Source: Sophora flavescens
Taxonomy: Eukaryota; Streptophyta; Magnoliopsida; Fabales; Fabaceae
Direction: 5' to 3'
DNA: 64,000 nucleotides
NCBI GenBank assembly: GCA_030762895.1
Contig: CM061062.1
Coordinates: forward strand, 2,317,001 to 2,381,000
Positions 44,962-57,044 of the stretch are shown in pieces; within the stretch, counting starts at the first letter, position 1; every line of letters begins with the position of its first letter. Position numbers and translations under genes: made by a program. The notes under the pieces were generated by a model. It saw only the letters and a program-made list of their open reading frames with translations, was not told where the DNA came from and searched no databases.

Positions 44962-46195
44962 TTCCTACTCAAGCGTCTGATCCATGTAGTCAACAATCGT
45001 CTGATACAGAACCCAGACGGGACTGCAAGTTCAAAACTCATCACCCTGAAAAGTTGATCATTGGCAAAACATCTCAAGTAGTTAGAACCAGATCAACATT
45101 CAAAGATTCAAACAACATGGCTTTCCTATCTGAGATTGAACCAAAGAACATCAAAGAAGCTCTTGAAGATGAACGCCGGATTTTAGCTATGCAAGAAGAG
45201 CTAAATCAGTTCAAAAGGAATGATGTGTGATTCTTAGTTCCAAATGAAAAGGAAAATCAATTATTTGAACAAGATGGGTATTCAGAAACAAGCTTGATGA
45301 CGGTAAGGTAGTCAGAAACAAAGCAAGGTTAGCAGATCAAGGCTATAATCAACAAGAAGGTATTGAGCACGGTCATGCTCACATCAGCGTCAACAAGAAG
45401 CGGCCATCTAAAGAACACGGGCGTGCTGATATATGAGCACGACTGTGCTCATATTACACTGAAACCTTTGCACCAGTAGCTAGAATAGAAGCAATTCGTA
45501 TACTTATGTCATATGCTGCACAGCATCAAATCACTTTATTTCAAATGGATGTTAAAAGTGCATTTCTTAATGAGATTATTGAAGAAGAAGTATATGTTAA
45601 GCAACCACCTGGATTTGAGGATAATGACAAACCAAATCATGTCTATAAGCTTAAGAAAGCTCTCTATGGATTAAAACAAGCACCTAGAGCTTGGTATGAT
45701 AGACTAAGTTCTTTTCTTATGAAAAATGACTTCATTAGAGGAAAAGTATATACAACTCTCTTTAGAAAAAGTTCTAAAAAGGATTTCATTATAGTACAAA
45801 TCTATGTTGATGATATCATATTTGGTGCTACTAATGAAAAACTCTGCAAAGAGTTCTCCAAGCTTATGCAGAATGAATTTGAGATAAGCATGAAGGGAGA
45901 ATTGAAGTTCTTCCTTGGTCTGCAAATCAAACAGACAGATGATGGAATCTACATTCATCAACAAAAATATACCAAGGAGATCTTAAAGAAATACAAGCTG
46001 GATACAGCTAAATGTATGAAAACTCCCATGGAAGCAAATGCAAAATTAGGCAGAGATGAGGAAGGTAAAATGGTAGATCAAACTACTTACAGATGTATGA
46101 TTGGTTCTCTCTCATACTTAACTTCAAGTAGACCTGATATTCAGTTCAGTATCTGTTTGTGTGCGAGATTCCAATCAAATCCTAGATAATCACAT
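44962..46195 (+). pseudogene. Element D reverse transcriptase
   Basis: The N-terminal part (45110-45500) is broken: SEIEPKNIKEALEDERRILAMQEELNQF, then stops, then ETFAPVARIEAIRI in pieces. From 45506 one clean frame has FQMDVKSAFLNEIIEEEVYVKQPPGFE, KALYGLKQAPRAWYDRLSSFL, IYVDDIIFGATN with the YVDD centre, FFLGLQIKQ and PMEAN. An inserted palindromic stretch (45367-45453) lies between the GI and YTETFAP blocks. Confidence 0.9.
45364..45454 (+). repeat. Palindrome cluster inserted in the RT region
   Basis: Three dyads: TGAGCA/TGCTCA (45364-45381), CACG-GG-CGTG (about 45415-45424), and a 10-bp-arm dyad ATATGAGCAC/GTGCTCATAT with a 4-base loop (45431-45454). About 87 bp separates residues that are adjacent in copia RTs. 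The cores resemble the CACGGNCGTG units of the LTR arrays of A, B and C. Confidence 0.75.
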
Positions 46196-46745
46196 CTCAA
46201 GGATGTTAAAAGAATATTTAGATATTTGCTTGGAACCACTAATCTTTTTTTGATGTATTCGAGAACACAAGAATACAGATTAGTTGGATTGTGTGATGCT
46301 GATTATGCTGGAGATAGAATAGAAAGGAAATGTACAAGTGGAGGATGTCAATTCATTGGAGCAAGCTTAGTCTCTTGGACAACCAAAAGACAAACTACAA
46401 TTGCTTTATCCACTACAGAAGCATAAATCATTTCAGCTGCAAGCTGTTGTTCACAGCTCTTATGGGTAAAATATCAACTTGAAGATTATTCTATCTTTGA
46501 AATAATATATCTGTTTGGTAGTATAATTCTAGTGTTATCTATTTATCTAAAAATCCCATTCAACATTCTAAGGCTAAGTACATAGAAATTAAACATCATT
46601 TCATAAGACACTGTTCAAAAAGGCGTTTTTAATATTAAGTTTGTTAAAACCGAAAATCAGTGGGCTGATATATTAACAAAACCCTTAGCTGAAGAAAGAT
46701 TCACCTATATTAGAGATAATTTGAACATGCATTTCATAAACGAAT
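46196..46745 (+). pseudogene. Element D RNase H
   Basis: LVGLCDADYAGD, KCTSGGCQFIG, SLVSWTTKRQTTIALSTTEA, then after a stop the block with NQWADILTKPLAEERF. The D, E and D positions of copia RNase H are visible, with stops between them. Confidence 0.85.
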
Positions 46746-47247
46746 AATGCGTCTGATCTTCGATGAAGCGTCTGCTGACGTGGATTATTTACTGAGATTT
46801 TACATTACAGTTATCCAAAAATCTTTTTGAATTCAAAAAGTTTTGTCTTTATTATTTCTCAACTTCTCTTTTCGAAACCTCTTCCTTTAAAACCTAAAGT
46901 CTTCTCTCCGAAACACTTTACTATTTCAAAAGTGTTTCTCTCTCTTGCGAACGAATCTTTTCGAAATCCTTTCATTTCTCTCTTTCAAACCTAAATCCAT
47001 GGCACTCAAAGCACCCTCTCAGAAAATTGCCAGTCCTGCTGCTCGGTTAGGGATGAGTGTGGAAGATGTATCTATGATCGTTCCCGGACGATTTGTCAAG
47101 ATGAACAAGATCATTAAAGGAGGAATAAATGTTATGGCAGAATTGGAAGCTTCACAATGGGTCAACTTTTTCTCTCTACATGAACCTGTTTACCCTTTGT
47201 TACTTCAAGAATTTTGGGGAAATGATGAAGAAAGGATGTCTCAAACT

Positions 47248-47762
47248 TGTTGAAATAAAAGGCACCTCAAGAGGGGGGTGAATTGAGGTTTTGCAAAACT
47301 CTTATAAAATCTTAATTTCTCACAAAAACTTTTTGCATCTCTTTTAATGATGCACCAAATATATCAAAGAAAAGAGAGAATAATAAGAAACAAGAACAAT
47401 ATGGAATCTTGCAAGAATATGGACACAATTCAAGAATTTAACATAGCATGAACAATATGCAATATATCGTCAATATCATAAAGCATATAACCAATTTCAA
47501 TGTTACTAGCAAAAATTCAAGAGATAAATGGAAGTTGAATCACACCAACGATTTATACTGGTTCGAACACAACCTGAGTGTTCTACATCCAGTCCTGAAG
47601 CATACACTTGAGTATCACCACTATACTTCAAAAAATTACACAATTTTTTACAAGTATACGGACATAAAGGATTCCCCACCTTTATCCTAACTTGAGATTC
47701 CCCACTCAACAAACTAGTCACCTAAGGATACCCCACCTTAGATGAAAATTGGGATACCCCAC
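47248..47762 (-). repeat. Element E 3' LTR, terminal part
   Basis: Matches 56269-56800 of the other LTR, with 6 Gs where the other copy has 24. Ends at CCCAC, the target duplication of element C. Confidence 0.9.
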
Positions 47763-49054
47763 TGACCGCGCTGTCGCCACGCGCCAAAAAGAACGAGCGA
47801 TTATAAAATAATGCAGTATAGTGCGACAACTCGGATCGTCTCTCAAGGACTCTTTAGTTGTTGTTATTATTAACAGAAAATTAGTAAAAGTTAGAAATGG
47901 GGGTTTTGAGATTAAAATAAAATAAAGGAAACAAAATAAAAACAGAGTAAGAAAAAGAGATGAACAAATAAACAAAAGCGATTAACCTACTGTTCTCAGT
48001 TTCCCACTATCATTGGTTCATGCATTTCCTAAGCAGATACTAATCCCCTCCCGGTTGTAGCAACAATTAACGAACGAAAACCGCTACTACAGATGTATGT
48101 TCCTATTCCCGAAATAACAAACGGGGTTAAGCTCTCATGAACAAACGAACATGAATGAACACACGCGAAATAACAAACGCGATTATATATAGGAACATAG
48201 CATCACCGAATTGAAACAATACCACACTATATATTACTGAAATAACAAACAGAAACATACATCATGGCATTGAAAAGAGAAAAACAACTAATCATGGAAT
48301 ACAGAACCTCAAGTGTTAACAGAAACCAATTACAGTAGATTAATCTAGGAGACTAGCTCTCCATTACAAAAGCAAAACAAAAGAAGAGAAAATAAGACTA
48401 AAACTAACTAACTATTAACTGAGACTTAGCCAAAACTGACTAGCCACAGCCTAAAAAACTAGCTAACTTATCATTCTGCCATAGAGCAGTTTATATACAC
48501 GTTTCTGGAAACCAAGTCCTCGCGAGGCGAAGCACTGCTCGCGAGGCGAATTATGCGAAAGGTCTGCAACTCTTGGTCTTCTCGCGAGGCGAGCATAGCT
48601 TCGCGAGGCGAACGCTTCAAATTCCCAAACTGCAACGCCCGTGACCTTCAACGTGCCCAAACCGTGATGGCTTCTGACTTTCAAGTATTCGCGAGGCGAA
48701 GGAATTCTCGCGAGGCGAACGCTTCAACTTCAAAACTGCCACGGCCGTGATCTTCAACACGGGTAAACCGTGATCGTCTCTGACTTTTCAGGCTTGCATG
48801 ACTCGCGGGGCGAGAAATCCTTCGCGGGGCGAGTGGCTCCAGAATTATTTTATTTTATTTTATTAACCTGAAAAACAGAAAATAAAAGTAAATACTTTAT
48901 TCACTCTAAATCAACTAAATTAACTTAAAAACGATTTACAGACTCAAAATATTACTTAGAGACAATCAAGTCTAATTTGGGTAAAATTGATATAAAATAA
49001 GCACAAAGCCAAGGTCTTTACTAGTTATAAAACCAGTTAAACAGAGGCTCATCA
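47763..49054 (-). repeat. Element C 3' LTR
   Basis: 1292 bp; palindrome array at 48515-48832; TATATAA at 48491-48497. Confidence 0.93.
48515..48832 (-). repeat. U3 palindrome array of element C 3' LTR (six paired modules)
   Basis: Six modules of about 52 bp. Palindrome pairs in order along the plus strand: TCGCGAGGCGA x2, TCGCGAGGCGA x2, CACGGCC-like x2, TCGCGAGGCGA x2, CACGGCCGTGA x2, TCGCGGGGCGA x2. Two spacer kinds alternate: AACGCTTCAAnTTC..AAACTG and GTCTCTGACTTTTCAGG-like. The 5' LTR carries the same set at 52460-52780. Confidence 0.88.
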
Positions 49055-50452
49055 AAATACCCCAAACTTTAAACTTTGCTTGTCCCCAAGCAAACTACAC
49101 TCAAAAACTTAAAAAGACTCAAGACCTGGCAAGCTTAAGAATTCAATCAACTTTCCATAGATTTCAAGCAATTTTTCAAAAGAATTTTTCTTTCAATGTT
49201 TCCCCCCTTACAAGCAAAACAATCCCCACAATCATTTATTCCAAACAGTTGAGAAATTAATCATTCAGACAATCAGAAATCTAAGCAGGGGGTCAAAGTT
49301 ACACACAAAAGGGAGATCACCAAAATCAAACAACTGCCTTCCTCACAAGGGAAATTTATGTTCACTCAATCGCTCAATTTGTGTCAGGCTAACATTTCAC
49401 TCAATTTCACTTTTAAGAACACTTCCCATAAATTTGATTTTCATCTCTAAATGATTCCCACAGAAAACATGCAAGCAACATCAACAGGTCTTTTATGGGT
49501 TGTAATGGGGCCTGGCTAAGGGTAGGATATTCAAAGGAAACTAGGCTGAAGACCCTAGGAACTAAGAGAGCATGAAACATTATTTACACTTTGAAATTCA
49601 CTCAAGTTCCTTTCTTAATTTTTTTCTTTATGCTTCTGGGTGACTACAACCTTTTTATTTCTTTTTGGCATTTTTGCACTTTTATATTTTATTTTTTTTT
49701 CTGTTTTTCTTTTCTTTTCTCTTTTTTTTTCATTTTTTTTTTCTAATTCCGAACAACACATTGCACCTTGCAGCCACCCCAAACTTTAGTTTCTTGCACC
49801 CATTCTAAGATTACATGCTCTCCTAATCCTAAGATCGGGTTAACATGGTTTTCCAGATTTTTGGGCTTATAACATTAGGTTATCAAGAATTAACAGGCTA
49901 ATAGGCTCAATGGGGCTAACTAAGGAACATGCATTAGGAATTGGTTATTTTTTTGGCTAAGTAGCTATTTACAAAGAAAATGCCTAAATCATATGAAGCA
50001 AACACATAAACATGCAAACCATAAAGAGATTCAATCAAATTCGGGAAAGTGCAACTTAAAAGAGATTTTCACACAGTCAAAAACATGTTGGAGGCTCAAA
50101 ACCTCACCTGGACATTTTTTTTGCAAATTATTTGAAAGAGATTCTATCCCTAGTGTGTGCTTCCTATCACCCCAAACTTATCATAAATCATGCCATCATA
50201 ACAAAATCCCAAAGTTCAGTTACCAATCATATGGGGATCATTTTTCAAAAAAATTTCAAATCCTAGGGGAAAACAGTCAACACTATCATGCAATCAATCT
50301 ATGCAAAAATTAATCAAACCAATAAACTTGCCATAACCAAGACACAAACACAAATGCTCCTGAGCTTCTCAAATTATTCAGGAGTTTTATTAAAAACAAA
50401 ACAGAAACAAAGTAAAGAAAAGAAAATTAAAAAGAAGCAAGGGTAAGAAAAC
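49055..50452 (-). other. Element C 3' non-coding domain
   Basis: Contains the polypurine-like motif beside the LTR, a pyrimidine tract on the plus strand (49610-49750, purine on the element strand), and blocks CCATTACAACC and TTGGGGTGGCTGCAAGG also seen in element A. No gene. Confidence 0.6.
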
Positions 50453-51577
50453 TCATTCAAAGGCGGTTCCACCAGGATCCCACTGCCTATAGCATAAGTC
50501 CCACGTGGTAGCCAAAGGACTGAAATTCATTCCAAGCCTCCCTAACTCGCAGCCTTTATGTGGGAGTGAGCACTTGATAACTATGATGACTTCGCCGAGT
50601 GCGGCGGACTTCTCACTCCTTCTCGGGTCACAGCTGACCTCTTTCTCAATAAAGTCTCCCCAATAGAAGTGGGGCTCAACCTCTTGGATTGGCCATGGTG
50701 CAAAATCCAAAGGCTTGAACTCCATCACCGGTTGTTCCACAGTGGGAGGTAGCTGCTCAATGGATAGTGTAATTGGAACTTCGGCTGAACAATCGGTATC
50801 ACTCTCACTATCATCCTGCAAAATAGAGTCGAGACCGGCCACAAACAAGACACGGGTTAGTGTCGATGACAGTTAGTACATGTAGTAAAAGAAACTGAGT
50901 TAGTAAAGGTATGATTTGTCCGGACTTTTCGCACACGGTTCATCCACCCCATCACTCTCAACACCTGCATCTAAAACCAAAGATTCTTCTTTATCCTCAA
51001 GCACGGTGGAGCGAATGTTCTCCTGATTCTCCTGATCCTCATTTTCTTTGTTTCCTTTCAAGTATAAACCTGCATAACAATGTATACACAAAGCAGCAGT
51101 ACCATCACAATAACAATCATTAGAATCAGGGGATTCAACACATAATTCATCATCAACAGAAATATCATCATCAGAATTATCATCAAAAGTATTTTCAGGA
51201 ATAACCATCCGTGAATCCTTATGTTCCTCAAGGGGCTGTGGAGTTAGCATTGCAGCCGAGTTGGCGGTAACTTGATCAATTAGAGCCCACAACTTTTGAG
51301 ATTCAGCTTGGTCCCTCTGTTGGGCTTCAAGATTACTTGCCTCCATTGCCTCCATCCTCTGTTGAAATTCAAGATTGTATGCCATCCGTTGATTGTTCTC
51401 TTCCATTTGTTGTATCATAGAAGCAATCTCATCCAAGGTGCTCTGTGAAGGTTCGGAAGGTGCAGAGGTGGTCACTTGGCTAGGATAGTAAGGTGGTGGC
51501 TCACTAAAATTAGGATAATACATGCAAGGTTGCTCATAATAAACATTAGGCACATAATTTCGCATATAATTATCCAT
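50453..51577 (-). pseudogene. Element C ORF-X
   Basis: ATG at 51577, 108 bases after the primer site. One frame to 50453 (374 codons) with two in-frame stops near 50900 and 50875. N-terminal Tyr/Pro-rich part, then a coiled coil (EIASMIQQMEENNQRMAYNL, then Gln/Glu-rich), an acidic part with a CxxH/C cluster, and the conserved tail: MEFKPLDFAPWPIQEVEPHFYWGDF, CDPRR, GEVIIVIK, WDPGGTAF. The tail aligns with element A. No enzyme domain. Confidence 0.65.
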
Positions 51578-51684
51578 GGGGGAAAATAAAATTTACAGAC
51601 CAGACAAAGCAGACAAAACTAATTAGCAAAGCAAAAAGTTTTTTTTTTTTAATTTTATTTTCTGCTAATAACAACAAACCAGAG

Positions 51685-51702
51685 TCCCCGGCAACGGCGC
51701 CA
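51685..51702 (-). promoter_or_regulatory. Primer binding site, element C (tRNA-Asp)
   Basis: TGGCGCCGTTGCCGGGGA on the minus strand, exact complement of the plant tRNA-Asp(GUC) 3' end. Confidence 0.9.
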
Positions 51703-51707
51703 ATTTT

Positions 51708-53001
51708 TGACCGCGCTGTCGCCACGCGCCAAAAAGAACGAGCGATTATAAAATAATGCAGTATAGTGCGATAACTCGGATCGTCTCTCAAGGACTCTTT
51801 AGTTGTTGTTATTATTAACAGAAAATTAGTAAAAGTTAGAAATGGGGGTTTTGAGATTAAAATAAAATAAAGGAAACAAAATAAAAACAGAGTAAGAAAA
51901 AGAGATGAACAAATAAACAAAAGCGATTAACCTACTGTTCTCAGTTTCCCACTATCATTGGTTCATGCATTTCCTAAGCAGATACTAATCCCCTCCCGGT
52001 TGTAGCAACAATTAACGAACGAAAACCGCTACTACAGATGTATGTTCCTATTCCCGAAATAACAAACGGGGTTAAGCTCTCATGAACAAACGAACATGAA
52101 TGAACACACGCGAAATAACAAACGCGATTATATATAGGAACATAGCATCACCGAAATGAAACAATACCACACTATATATTACTGAAATAACAAACAGAAA
52201 CATACAGCATGGCATTGAAAAGAGAAAAGCAACTAATCATGGAATACAGAACCTCAAGTGTTAACAGAAACCAATTACAGTAGATTAATCTAGGAGACTA
52301 GCTCTCCATTACAAAAGCAAAACAAAAGAAGAGAAAATAAGACTAAAACTAACTAACTATTAACTGAGACTTAGCCAAAACTGACTAGCCACAGCCTAAA
52401 AAACTAGCTAACTTATCATTCTGCCATAGAGCAGTTTATATACACGTTTTTGGAAACCAAGTCCTCGCGAGGCGAAGCACTGCTCGCGAGGCGAATTATG
52501 CGAAAGGTCTGCAACTCTTGGTCTTCTCGCGAGGCGAGCATATATACGCGAGGCGAACGCTTCAAATTCCCAAACTGCAACGCCCGTGACCTTCAACGTG
52601 CCCAAACCTTGATGGCTTCTGACTTTCAAGTATTCGCGAGGCGAAGGAATTCTCGCGAGGCGAACGCTTCAACTTCAAAACTGCCACGGCCGTGATCTTC
52701 AACACGGGTAAACCGTGATCGTCTCTGACTTTTCAGGCTTGCATGACTCGCGGGGCGAGAAATCCTTCGCGGGGCGAGTGGCTCCAGAATTATTTTATTT
52801 TATTTTATTAAACCTGAAAAACAGAAAATAAAAGTAAATACTTTATTCACTCTAAATCAACTAAATTAACTTAAAAACGATTCCTGAGACTCAAAATATT
52901 ACTTAGAGACAATCAAGTCTAATTTGGGTAAAATTGATATAAAATAAGCACAAAGCCAAGGTCTTTACTAGTTATAAAACCAGTTAAACAGAGGCTCATC
53001 A
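51708..53001 (-). repeat. Element C 5' LTR
   Basis: 1294 bp; differs from the 3' LTR at few sites, several of them in the array (for example GCATATATACGCG for GCATAGCTTCGCG). TATATAA at 52436-52442. Confidence 0.93.
52460..52780 (-). repeat. U3 palindrome array of element C 5' LTR
   Basis: Copy of the array at 48515-48832, directly upstream of TATATAA (52436-52442) on the element strand. Confidence 0.88.
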
Positions 53002-53006
53002 CCCAC

Positions 53007-53678
53007 CCAATTAAAAAAAGCAATTACAAATCAATTAATGCTATCAAAATTATTACACTTTAAAGATGCATCAATTCTAAAAAGCATTAATTATAAAAAA
53101 TTAGAAAGTAGAAGAAGAAGGATCAAGTAATCAATTTGACAAAATAACATCACAGAAAACATCAAAAATTTCGTTCTTAATTATTTCTGAAAAGTCGTAA
53201 TCGATTACTTTTGAAAGTAATCGGTTACTTTTTTCCAGAAAAGCAAGATTGCAAAGAAACTCGTGGTAATCAATTACTTTTCTGTAACAACCCAAAAGTA
53301 GTCGATTACTTTCAAAAGTAATCGATTACTTTTTGCCACAAAAGCAAGATTGCAAAAAAAACACGTGGTAATCGATTACTTCCCAAAGTAATCGATTAAT
53401 TTACTAAAAAATCATGTTTTTCCTTCAAAACTCTTTGCAAAACATATTCCATTTAATTTTATACATTCTCTATATTTTTTTAAATCATTTTGATGTTTTA
53501 AAACCTTTTAAAAATATTTTACTTGAGCCAACTACTAATACATCTAATTTTTAAATCATGCACCAAAATCCTAAAACTATTACAAGTCTTCATAGGTTGG
53601 AAATGTATCTTTGATGCTCATCATCAAAATTCCTTGTTGAGTAGCTTTGGAAGCATGTTTGGAAGATCAACATCTACA
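53007..53678 (-). repeat. Element E 3' LTR, U3 part with GTAATCGATTAC array
   Basis: Palindromes GTAATCGATTAC (or one-base variants) at about 53198-53400. Compared with the other LTR, a stretch of about 50 bp containing the TATA box is missing next to the array. Confidence 0.85.
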
Positions 53679-54180
53679 ATCTCCCCCTTTTTGATGATGA
53701 CAAAACAATTCTTTAATAGAGCATTTCTTTCATAATTTGTAGTGCAATAGAAGTATGGATTTTGATGTAAAATTTGTGAATGATCAAGATTGTTTTGATT
53801 TGAGGAAAGTTCTCCCCCTTAATATATGAATTTCCTGCATAAACAAAACAACCAACCTTTCTCCCCCTTTGGCATTATCAAAAAGCCATTGCAAAAAAAA
53901 ATTATAATAGTAAAAAAAATGGGGGAAAATGTCATCCCCAGCATATAATAGTCATACACATATAGGACCAATAATAAGTAGAGCAAGTAGATAAAGCATC
54001 ATAAAAAGCATGGGTCCAAATGACGGTATTAGAAAGTATACACCATCAAGCCATAATAGATTCAAAAAGCGTGTGTAGGCAATTTCAATTTGAACGTTTG
54101 CTTTTTTTTTTTTATGCAAGAAGGGGCCTCATTTGAACGTTTGATGTTAAGACTACTTATTCCAAGAAACTAAAAAAAAT
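53679..54180 (-). other. Element E 3' internal region
   Basis: The polypurine tract AAAGGGGGAGAT (minus strand) touches the LTR; a second AAAGGGGGAGAA copy lies near 53860-53872. The rest is AT-rich without ORF. Confidence 0.6.
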
Positions 54181-56209
54181 TAAATTTTTAGATCCTTAAA
54201 AAAACATATCATGAAACAATTATTATCAAATATAACCTATGACCTACATCACAAAGTTGGCTTATGCTAAGTAAATTATGTTTTAAACCATCTACTAAAA
54301 GAACATTTTCAATATAGTATTTCCTATTTTACCAATACCAAGAATTTTACCTTCAATGTTGTCACCATATATTACAAGATCACTATGTTTTAGGAGAGAT
54401 GAATAAACTTCAAGATGCTCCCCATCACATGCTTGGAGAACCCACTATCAAGATACCATTTTTGCCTTGGGTCCTTGAGCAATTCTACAAAATGAATTTA
54501 AGTTTTTGGTACCCAATCTAGTTTGGGTCCTTGAGCATTAGTCTTGGGTACCATATTTTTAGGAACCCATATCATCTTGGATTTCACAATACCAATTCTT
54601 TTAATATAGCATCTAGGAGAAATATGACCATGTTTACAACAATAATGACATATTACTTTATTTCTTGCATTTTCACTAGATGGAACAAATATTGTGAATT
54701 GTATTTCTTTCTTAGCATAGGAATTATAGCCTAGACCGGTTTTTACTAAAGGTGATTGTTGATTACCAAGCAAGGTATTTAAATTTCTTTTTCCATTAGT
54801 AAACCTAGCAAGAGTGTTTCTTAGGTCCTTATTCTCCTTTTCAAGATGCATACATTGATCACATTTTGAGGAACTAGGTTTATCATTTCTAGAACTAGCA
54901 TGCATCAAGGTCATAGAATTAATTTCTAATTTCAAGTCATTTATCTCCTTAGCTAATTTTATTTTATCATTTTCATGCATAGAGATTATTGACTTTTGTT
55001 TGGTTACCTTTCTAGCAAGTTCTATAGATTCCTCATTTAATTCTTCAAAGGCTAATTGCAATTCATCATAATTGAAAGATAACACAAATTCATCATCACT
55101 TACCTCTTGGTCATCCTTTTGACTTGTCATCAAGCAAAGATTGGAGACTTCATCTTCCTTGCTCTCATCACTTGATGAACTAAGGTCATTGTCCTCCCAT
55201 GCTATATATGCCCTTCTCCCATTCTTTTCCTTCTTAGGCCTCTTTTCACCTTTGTCTTTCTTTTGCAGAGTAGGACATTCGAATTTGATGTGCCCGGGCT
55301 TTCCACATTAATAGCAAAAAGGTGTTGTTGATGGTGCATCTTTCTTGGTAGGTTTCTTGGAATTGTTGTATCTTTTCCAATTGCCTTTGTTTTTGAGGAA
55401 CTTGCCAAATCTCCTTACTAGTAGGTTGATTTCCTCATTCTCTTGGTCTTCATCATTGGTGTCAATGCTTTCTTTGTCACTTTCATCTCTTTTGGAGGAA
55501 GAAGTCATAAATGATATTCCTATGCCCTTTTTTCCACTTCTTCATTCTCCTTGAGCCTTGTTAGTTCCAACTCGTGCTCCTTGAGTTTTCCAAACAATGT
55601 TGCTAGTGACATGGTTGAAAGGTCTCTTGACTCCATGATGGCTGTTACCTTTGGTTGTCATTCTCGACTAAGACACCTAAGCACCTTAGTAACAAGATCC
55701 TCATTAGTAAAACTTTTATCAAATGCAAGCAATTGGTTAACAATAAGTTGGAAACGATTTTGCACATCATTTATGGATTCGTCATGTTTCATTCTAAACA
55801 ACTCATATTGATGCATCAAGGTGTTAATCTTTGATCTTTTAGCCTCACTTGTTCCTTCATGGGTCACTTATAATGTGTCCCAAATCTCTTTTGCATTCTT
55901 GCAATTTGAGATTCGAAAGAAGTCATCAATTGATATAGTAGTGGTGAGGATATTCATAGCTTCAAAGTCTAGTTGGACTTTTTGCTTCTTTTCTCTTGTC
56001 CATAGATTTTTGGGTTTGTCTTTCTCTTCACTTCCAACACCATGTTTGGGAATGAAGGGACCATTTTCAATAATTTCCCACAAATCTATGTCAATACTTT
56101 CAATGAAAATTTTCATTCTAGCTTTTCAATAAGGATAGTCCTCACCATCAAAAATTGGAGGAGAAGTTGTAGAAATATGTTTATGTTTTCTACTTGAGTC
56201 ATGTGCCAT
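54181..56209 (-). pseudogene. Element E gag with protease start, pol deleted
   Basis: ATG at 56209; a TGA near 56130 precedes the UBN2 gag domain (IDIDLWEIIENGP, AKEIWDTL, INTLMHQYELFRMKHDESI, LLAFDKSFTNEDL). Then acidic and Lys-rich parts, a coiled coil (55133-54800) and zinc knuckle CHYCCKHGHISPRC at about 54650. A WYLDSG-like protease start lies near 54440 and a HNLLSISQLC-like pre-integrase start near 54280, then the frame ends. Several frameshifts. The rest of pol is missing. Confidence 0.85.
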
Positions 56210-56249
56210 TTCAAAAAAATCTTTAGAGCGATTAAGACTTAATTAAAAC

Positions 56250-56266
56250 CCTAGGTCTAGATACCA
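56250..56266 (-). promoter_or_regulatory. Element E primer binding site
   Basis: TGGTATCTAGACCTAGG on the minus strand. The first 7 bases match the tRNA-iMet site; the remainder does not, so the primer may be another tRNA-Met isoform or a cleaved tRNA. Confidence 0.55.
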
Positions 56267-56294
56267 ATTGTTGAAATAAAAGGCACCTCAAGAA

Positions 56295-56318
56295 GGGGGG
56301 GGGGGGGGGGGGGGGGGG
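56295..56318 (+). repeat. 24-base G homopolymer
   Basis: Uninterrupted G run 26 bases inside the LTR edge; the other LTR has 6 Gs here. Confidence 0.95.
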
Positions 56319-57044
56319 TGAATCGAGGTTTTGCAAAACTCTTAGAAAATCTGAATTTCTTACAAAACTTTTTGCCTCTCTTTTAATGATGCACCAAATA
56401 TATCAAAGAAAAGATAGAATAATAAGAAACAAGAACAATATGGAATCTTGCAAGAATATGGCCACAATTCAAGAATTTAACATAACAAGAACAATATGCA
56501 ATATATCATCAATATCATAAAGCATATAACCAATTTCAATGTTACTAGCAAAAATTCAAGAGATAAAGGGAAGAGGAATCACACCAACAATTTATACTGG
56601 TTTGAACACAACCTGAGTGTTCTACATCCAGTCCTCAAGCATACACTTGAGTATCACCACTATACTTCAAAAAATTACACAATTTTTTACAAGTATACAA
56701 ACATAAAAGATTCTCCACCTTTGTCCTAACTTGAGATTCTCCACTCAAGAAACTAGTCACCTAAGGATACCCCACCTTAGATGCAAATTGGGATACCCCA
56801 CCCAATTCTAAAAATATCAATTACAAATCAATTAATGCTATAAAAAATATTACACTTTAAAGATGCATCAATACTAAAAAGCATTAATGATAAAAAAATT
56901 AGAAAGTAAAAGAAGAAGGCTCAAATAATCAATTTGACAACATAATAGCACAGAAAACATCAAAAATTTCGTTCTTAATTATTTCTAAAAAGTTCCTTTA
57001 TATAGAGAGTGAAATGGAAATTTTTTTTTTCTGTTATACTAAAA

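Larger units (their letters stand above)
47763..53001 (-). mobile_element. Element C: non-autonomous Athila-like LTR retrotransposon nested in E
   Basis: LTRs at 51708-53001 (5') and 47763-49054 (3'), almost identical. On the minus strand they read TGATGAGCCTCTG...GCGCGGTCA. Target duplication CCCAC at 47758-47762 and 53002-53006. Perfect tRNA-Asp primer site at 51685-51702. One gag-position ORF (51577-50453), no pol. The terminal motif AAGTTTGGGGTATTT abuts the 3' LTR at about 49055-49069. Near-identity of LTRs indicates a young insertion, the latest event in block 3. Confidence 0.95.
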
